DNA from: Hermatobates lingyangjiaoensis
Taxonomy: Eukaryota > Arthropoda > Insecta > Hemiptera > Hermatobatidae
Reading direction: 5' to 3'
NCBI GenBank assembly: GCA_026182355.1
Contig: JAPFBL010000308.1
Location: 1 to 64,000 of the forward strand
Length of the DNA: 64,000 bases
Shown here piece after piece: positions 58,311 through 64,000 of this stretch (its first letter is position 1; every line of letters starts with the position of its first letter). The notes under the pieces were generated by a model. That model did no database searches. It was given only the letters and a program-made list of their open reading frames with translations, and had not been told where the DNA came from. Position numbers and translations under genes: made by a program.

Positions 58311-58314
<4 letters not shown>
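58138..58314 (+). mobile_element. PLE family D-related 3' end
   Basis: It contains 'cttctcctgaggacgcccgc' and 'attacggtcgaaatattgaa'. CTGAGGA core, CCG/CGG stem II, stem III AT/AT, and distal stem I CACTT/AAGTG are present. It lies between TA runs. Confidence 0.65.
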
Positions 58315-58338
<24 letters not shown>

Positions 58339-58341
<3 letters not shown>

Positions 58342-58545
58342 TGAAAATGGGAAAAGAAGACTAAGATCTGTCAACCATAACAAGCGGCCTTCGTCAGAGT
58401 CAAAACCCCAACAGTTGGGCTTAGGACTCTGACGAAGACCACTTGTTACGTTTGAAAGATGTTAGTCTTTTTTCTGATTTTCCACTGTGGTTTGGACGTA
58501 GATTTTTGTTTTACGTGTTAATTGTGAAATCTCGTTACATCAATA
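58339..58545. mobile_element. PLE family A palindrome, diverged
   Basis: The arms are recognisable but carry more substitutions than other copies (for example 'actaagatctgtcaaccata'), so this is an older insertion. Confidence 0.7.
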
Positions 58546-59329
58546 TATAAATATTTGTTTACGATATAATGCTAGCTGTTATAGATTGAATTAAGTTAAA
58601 TATATAGATGTTTAGCAATAATTTGGAGAAAATTTATTAACAAACAACATTTCTCAACAATAAATGAAATTACAATCTTAAGTCAAAATTCTTTAAACAT
58701 TTTTTTTTCTTTATTAAACATAAATATATTTTATTAGATCATGCAATTATTTCATGGTTTATTTAATAATTTAATTAAAACCATTATTTAAGATTAATTA
58801 AAAATCATAATCTAATTATCAAAACAGTATGAGCTACATTTTATATTCACATTATTAGTATGAAAAATCGTACTTATTAGTATTAGTTGTTGTTGTACGA
58901 GGTACAAATTTGTATTCCCATACTAATAATGTAAATCATAATAACCTTAGTGATACTGACATTATGCATGTACATTCTATATGTTTATTCACCGAAATAT
59001 ATTCAAAATACTCCATATTATTTTCGAAAAATAACAAAAGTGATAGGCATAAAAAAGTTTGTTTTCGTATGTTTGAAGATGAAACACTGCTGGCATCAGT
59101 GTAACACAACACTCCCTATTGAAGGGATTTCATTTTGTTAATCAAACATTCTTTGTTTCTTAGTCCTGTTGAACGTTGTCTGTACGTCCACTTCTATACC
59201 ATTTAATAAGTCTGTATTGTTAGTACTTTATACAGTGAGACTCCACTTGTCTTGAACTGTTCATACCGTTTTGTTTTCATTATGTCTTAACTCATTTTCA
59301 TCTGAAATTCTTTAAAACTTGTTTATATT
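58546..59329. other. AT-rich sequence without recognised features
   Basis: Short family E-like flank words (aataaccttagtgatac) occur near 58940. No gene is recognised. Confidence 0.45.
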
Positions 59330-59337
59330 CTTTAGTA

Positions 59338-59616
59338 CAGGGATCTTCAACCTTTTTTACATCGCGACCCATTTTTGACGACAAAATTTAGACGGGACCT
59401 TTTAGTGAGAACAAAAATAAAATTAATAACAAATAAAAAAGGGAAAATTAAAAAAAATTTGATCTAGAGTAACTTTAATAAGATTGCTGTGCCGCATTAA
59501 TAATAAATAAATTATTTATTTCATTTAGTCCTTTTTTTTCTATTTAAAAATAAACAAACATTTCCGGACCTCTGTTTAACATAAGGGGGTCGCGACCCAC
59601 CGGTTGAAGACCTTTT
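59338..59616. mobile_element. hAT-like MITE with perfect 8-bp target duplication
   Basis: The left end CAGGGATCTTCAACC leads to TCGCGACCC. The right end, reversed, reads AAAAGGTCTTCAACC and then GGTGGGTCGCGACCC. ctttagta flanks both sides (59330-59337 and 59617-59624). At 279 bp it has no coding capacity. Confidence 0.9.
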
Positions 59617-59689
59617 CTTTAGTATTCCTTTACACCCTCTGCATCAACTTTTACAATTGTTAAACAATAATTTATTTTTTCGCAAACAA

Positions 59690-59880
59690 AAATTAAATTT
59701 ATTTAATTTAATACAAACAGCGCACTTTTAATAAATAGTGTCCTTCTTCAGGTCTTATAAGCTCTAATGAAAGATGGAAAACACTGGCAAGGAATATCCT
59801 TTTCATCGATCGCAATGATCATGTCACCTGAAGAAGAACATTACGTCTTCGAAACTCATTATTTATACAAAGATTTTAGT
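59690..59880. mobile_element. PLE-like palindrome relic, family K
   Basis: The reversed piece 'tagtgtccttcttcaggtct' and the forward piece 'acctgaagaagaacattacg' plus 'tcttcgaaactcattattta' face each other. Confidence 0.5.
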
Positions 59881-60779
59881 TACTCTCCAAAACATGAGTG
59901 AATCCCAAAAGTAGTAACTAATTTCACAACTTTTGAATTACAGGTCTTTTAACTTACTAGTCTGAAAATTCATTTTAGTTTTTTTTTTAAATACATTTAT
60001 TAAATATAATTGTTTTATAAAACCAATAATTTAGATACTTTTCATAGTTAAAATAATCTAAATACTAGGAAAATAATACGTATATTTAAAAAGCAAGAAG
60101 AAATGACACTAAATTTTAATCGCTTAAGGTCAGTTAAAATTTATGCGCTCGGAATAATAAATTGATTTCTTGTGATCACTTTCAGAAGAGCGGTCGACAA
60201 CCCAGGTGTCTCACCACCAAACAATTCTGGTTTTAATTTTTCAGACATCAAATCCAATATAATCAACTGATGAATAATTGATGTAATTTCTAAGAACAAT
60301 CAAAACTTAAATAATTATGATGAAGAGATCAAGGAGAAATTTGATGCTGATGAATAAATACCAAAATATAAACAACTTATAGGTTATATCTAAATATGTT
60401 TTAAAACAATATCAACTCCACTAAAAAAAACTTAACAAACTGATACTTTCTTGAATTTGGTTTTACTATCATGTTTCACATTGTAAACAAAAAAAGAGAC
60501 AGCGAAACTTTTTGAAGAAGAAAGAAAATTTATAATTTTATCATAAATACTGAACAAACATCAGTAAATAACTCTAACGAAAAATTCAAACTTCGCATTG
60601 TTTCCATAATTAATTAGCTAATTTAAATATTAAATAATTATTTTTAAGGTCAGATAAATTAAAATTACTTGTTGTTTTAATCTATTTAAATTAGTTTTCA
60701 CCTTGTATTTTTATTTATCTAATAATACAATCTGTTTTTATCTCAACCACATATATTTAACACTAATTTTCTTTTTTAT
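59881..60779. other. AT-rich sequence without recognised features
   Basis: No supported gene or repeat. Confidence 0.55.
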
Positions 60780-61005
60780 CTAGATTTAGTCTAGCGTTAA
60801 ACAGTAAGACACCTTAAGCCAACGTTTCGCATATACTTGTAGACAGCTTCAGGGCTATATTAATGCTGAAATTAATTTAAGAAACATGACTTATAAAAAA
60901 TAATACATTTTCTTCATGTTACTTTAATTGATTTTGTATTGATATAGCCATGAAGATGTCTAGAAATATAGACGAAACGTTGGCTTAAGGTATTTGAGGC
61001 TCGAT
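60780..61005. mobile_element. PLE family F-related palindrome
   Basis: The reversed motif at 60817-60856 and the forward motif at 60946-60985 both pair AGCC/GGCT as stem I and GTCTA-type stem II. The forward core has C3 changed to A (ATGAAGA). The arms are diverged and the centre is unique. Confidence 0.65.
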
Positions 61006-61138
61006 CAAACCTTTAAAAGAATTCCACTTAACGTAAATACATGCGAAAACTAAATGAAAATACATTTTTTCGTGCTACATTTCACTTAATGTAGACATGA
61101 ATTTAGAAAACAGTATATATATATATATATATATATAT

Positions 61139-61334
61139 GATCAAACCACAATATGAAATGGGAAAAGAAGACTAAGATCTTTCAACCCTAAAAGCGGTCT
61201 TCTTCAGAGTCAAAAACCCAACTCAATGCTGACGAAGACCGCTTGTTACGGTTGAAAGATCTTAGTCTTGTTTTCCCATTTCTTATTGTGGTTTGATTAT
61301 TGATTATTATTTCACGTGTTTATGTGAAATCTTT
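61139..61334. mobile_element. PLE family A palindrome
   Basis: The left end starts at 'gatcaaaccacaatatg' next to a TA run. The right end carries the hairpin extension. The forward arm lacks the 5' part of stem I (caatgctgacgaagaccgct). Confidence 0.78.
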
Positions 61335-61345
61335 ATATATATATA

Positions 61346-62021
61346 TATACACTTTTTTTCGTTGGAAATACGATCCAAAACGGACAAATATAGTTCAATA
61401 TAAACAAAGAAACATAGAGAAATCAGAAGAACACACTTACAGTCTCTAATTTTCGGTTTGAACCGTCTTCAGGAGAGATAAGAGAGGGAAACCAAGCGCA
61501 CTGGATCAGAGACGGTTGGAGACCAACAGTGTTGCCGCATGCGCGCCCGTTCACAGAAAATAAGGTAGACAGGAATCAATTTATAATTAATTTATACTTT
61601 ATAAAATAAAATAATGGAATATGAAAACAATAAATATATAAAAAAGAAAAAATTGAAAAAATAAGGGAAATTGATACAGAGAAATTGACGGTTGAAATCA
61701 TAGCTTAGTCAGCACTTTTGTTTATGTATCAATTTCTCTGTATCAATTTCCCTTATTTTTTCAATTTTTTCTTTTTTATATATTTATTGTTTTCATATTC
61801 CATTATTTTATTTTATAAAGTATAAATTAATTATAAATTGATTCCTGTCTACCTTATTTTCTGTGAACGGGCGCGCATGCGGCAACACTGTTGGTCTCCA
61901 ACCGTCTCTGATCCAGTGCGCTTGGTTTCCCTCTCTTATCTCTCCTGAAGACGGTTCAAACCGAAAATTAGAGACTGTAAGTGTGTTCTTCTGATTTCTC
62001 TATGTTTCTTTGTTTATATTG

Positions 62022-62026
<5 letters not shown>
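61346..62026. mobile_element. PLE family B long palindrome, 298-bp arms
   Basis: The arms 61391-61688 and 61729-62026 are equal in length and look almost perfectly complementary, with a 40-nt spacer. The left end has a 45-nt extension (61346-61390) lacking on the right. TA runs lie on both sides. This is the most regular palindrome in the window. Confidence 0.9.
61941..61974 (+). ncRNA. Hammerhead ribozyme-like motif, family B
   Basis: Stem I is TCTC/GAGA. The core is CTGAAGA, then an extra C, stem II GGTT/AACC with a 2-nt loop (CA), GAA, stem III AA/TT without a loop, and A at the cleavage position 61970. The mirror motif is at 61443-61476 (-). Confidence 0.62.
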
Positions 62027-62060
<34 letters not shown>

Positions 62061-62061
<1 letters not shown>

Positions 62062-62305
62062 CACTTTTTTGATGAAAATACGATCCGAAATGGACAAATA
62101 CAGAACAATGTACATAAAGAAACATAGAGAAATTAAAAGCACACACTTACAGTCTCTAATTTTTGGTTGAACCGTCTTCAGGACAGATAAGACAGAGAAA
62201 CCAAGCGTACTGGTACAGAGACGGTTGGACAACCGTTTTCAACCGAAAATTAGAGACTGTAAGTGTGTGTTTTTAATTTCTCTATGTTTCTTTATGTGCA
62301 TTGAA
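62061..62305. mobile_element. PLE family B short palindrome
   Basis: The left end includes the extension (gaaaatacgatccgaaatgg). The arms meet near 62228 and the right end stops at 'gtgcattgaac' next to TA repeats. The right arm lacks the 5' half of the ribozyme. Confidence 0.78.
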
Positions 62306-62320
62306 CTTTATATATATATA

Positions 62321-63205
62321 AGAAATACGTAATTTTTTGAATAAATTAATATTTTCTTATATTAATGTTCATCAATTATATATTATTTTTCTGTAATTAT
62401 TTCGTATCCTGGAAATAAATTTAAAGCACATATGTAATGTAAATGAAGTTGTGTAATTAGAATCCTGAACAAGAATAAATTAGGTGGATATGAGGGAAGA
62501 ATTGGAGTGATCTATTCTCAACATTAATTTATGTAAACCTATTATCAGAAATAATGAAAAATTAACTAAATTAATTCACCTTTAATTTCTTTATTTGTTT
62601 GTGGTACTTCAGTTTGTGGTGTGTCGGTGCCTTCAGTTTTTCATTCTAGCAATTTATTTTACATAAACATATCTTCTTAATGCTATTAAGAAATATTTTA
62701 TCTACATTATAAGTTCTTTAAGTTAATTAAAACCAACGATATCGGAAAAATAAGACTCAGTTATAATATTTCATATTTCACTATATCCGGATTTTAAGTT
62801 ATATTATTATCTATATGATGCAAAAACCCTCAAAAAAGTTATGACGGATAGACAGAGTGGGTCTATAGTCGTTACTCTTTTCCTCTACAACAAAAGAATA
62901 TCAATTTCTTAAAAAAAAAATATTAGTCATCATAATAGATTAAATAAAAATATTAATATAAAAAAAAGTCTTTTATATATCTGCATATACGGGATTAATA
63001 AAAAGTTCTTTTCCTTGTTTTTCTTCATATTAGTTTTCTTGTTTCATCATTCAGATTAGGTTTGAGGTTTTTTTCAATTTTGCGAATATCTAATACAAAA
63101 CTTTTCTCATTCAAAAGTCAGTTTTAGGGGTTTTTCAATTCTTACCTAGATGAAATTGATTTCACCTTTATACTGTTTAATAGTGAAAATCTTCTTTCTG
63201 TTTCA
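62321..63205. other. AT-rich sequence without recognised features
   Basis: No gene is recognised. A weak match to the 'ggagtgatctattctcaac' dispersed repeat lies near 62504. Confidence 0.5.
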
Positions 63206-63306
63206 GCTGGACTGAAGGAAAGTTTATCGTGAGTTTTGTGCGATGAAGTGCGATGAAGTGCGATGAAGTGCGATGAACCTCATCAGGATCACCCACCGAC
63301 AATTAG
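63206..63306 (+). other. Candidate non-coding exon with strong splice sites
   Basis: A pyrimidine-rich acceptor (cttctttctgtttcag) and a strong donor (AG|gtaagc) bracket about 100 bp with higher G+C than its flanks. All three plus frames contain stops, so if it is spliced it is probably untranslated or part of a lncRNA. The segment holds four tandem copies of gtgcgatgaa. The evidence is splice-site appearance only. Confidence 0.3.
63239..63278 (+). repeat. 10-bp tandem repeat (gtgcgatgaa)x4
   Basis: Four exact head-to-tail copies of a 10-bp unit lie inside the candidate non-coding exon at 63206-63306. Confidence 0.9.
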
Positions 63307-63500
63307 GTAAGCCATTGCCTTATCAACAAGTATTAACGACTAACTTTTTAGCATTATATCATAATTTAAAAACTGTAATAACAGTTAAAAGGTAATTAAT
63401 TTTTTCGCATTATATCATAATTTAAAAACTGTAATAACAATTAAAAGGTAAACACGTAGGACAATAAAAGTAAATAAATAAAGAATATATATATATATAT

Positions 63501-63592
63501 GATCAAACCACAATATGAAATGGGAAAAAAATTACTTAAGATCTTTCAAGCGTAACAAGCAGTCTTCGTCAGAGTCAAAAACCCAACTGAAA
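63501..63592 (-). mobile_element. PLE family A single reversed arm
   Basis: It runs from 'gatcaaaccacaatatg' to 'caaaaacccaactgaaag' and then joins a tandem repeat instead of a second arm. Confidence 0.75.
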
Positions 63593-63742
63593 GTTCTTAG
63601 TCTTCTTAATCTTTGTTAAAAGATATTCGTCTTGTTAATCTTTGTTAAAAGATATTAGTCTTGTTAATCTGTTAAAAGATCTTAGTCTTGTTAATCTTTG
63701 TTAAAATATCTTAGTCTTGTTAATCTTTGTTAAAAGATATTA
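63593..63742 (+). repeat. About 33-bp tandem repeat derived from PLE family A
   Basis: About five copies of a unit like 'ttagtcttgttaatctttgt' plus 'taaaagata'. The unit contains the family A words 'gatcttagtcttgtt', so the array probably arose by expansion of a piece of the missing arm. Confidence 0.8.
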
Positions 63743-64000
63743 ACTTTAGTTTGTAATTAAAGTGTAGTCAATATCACAATGATATAAGCATAATTTAGTT
63801 ATGATTATTCATGTGTCACTAAAACTCCTGTGTTATATCATCCCTCTAGGTGATTAGTTTTCAACGTTTCCACGATTCTAATAATGAGAATTATTAATAA
63901 TGAAATATACTTTTGGTAATTAAAAACAGTGAAAAATGAGATTGGATCAAATGCATTTTGTTCAAATTATTCTCATATTTTCAGTGAATTTTACTTTTAA
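63743..64000. other. AT-rich sequence to the window end
   Basis: Nothing recognised. Confidence 0.5.

Overview
The window is AT-rich animal nuclear DNA, almost certainly arthropod. It holds one confidently recognised protein-coding segment: a 227-bp exon on the minus strand (27204-27430) of an RDL-type GABA-gated chloride channel, with consensus splice sites on both sides. The arthropod assignment rests on this RDL-like protein and on SINE tails made of (AACCT)n, the complement of the arthropod telomeric TTAGG motif. I cannot resolve class or order. There are no operons, CRISPR arrays or intact transposons. A GC-rich open frame (19143-19587) may be an exon of an unrecognised gene. A splice-flanked, non-coding segment near the right end (63206-63306) may be an untranslated exon.

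Nearly everything else is intronic or intergenic DNA filled with repeats. The dominant class is Penelope-like elements (PLEs). Most are short 5'-truncated copies, very often arranged as head-to-head inverted pairs (palindromes) and usually bordered by (TA)n microsatellites. I label the families A to K for this report only. Family A has about 17 copies. Families D, G, H and J retain pieces of coding sequence: the RT palm with a YIDD box, the GIY-YIG endonuclease, and an N-terminal segment ending in a 'KEGLLPNFTNI'-like motif. Three palindromes have arms of exactly equal length: 595 bp (23892-24486 / 25309-25903), 473 bp (36563-37035 / 37061-37533) and 298 bp (61391-61688 / 61729-62026).

Nearly every PLE family carries a compact motif that folds as a minimal type-I hammerhead ribozyme: CUGANGA, stem II, GAAA, a 2-bp stem III, UH, and a short stem I. 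Stem pairing is kept while the sequence changes between families. All families share one extra nucleotide between CUGANGA and stem II. In most inverted pairs one end runs 30-45 nt further than the other, and both ends abut (TA)n.

Other residents are a tRNA-derived SINE with (AACCT)n tails (seven or eight copies, four with clear target-site duplications), two hAT-like elements plus one fragment, a Tigger/pogo-like element with a transposase remnant, a decayed DDE transposase fragment, a 5S rRNA-like pseudogene, and tandem arrays with 64-, 54-, 31-, about 21-, 20- and 10-bp units.

Layout: 1-6.7 kb nested hAT/SINE/PLE and minisatellite; 7-14 kb dense family A PLEs; 15-20 kb 31-bp array, SINEs and the GC-rich open frame; 21-26.5 kb PLEs with coding remnants; 27.2-27.4 kb the RDL exon; 28-36 kb mostly plain AT-rich DNA with SINEs; 36-38 kb PLE palindromes; 39-46 kb SINEs, 5S-like sequence and DNA transposons; 50-51 kb 64-bp satellite; 52-63.6 kb PLEs again.
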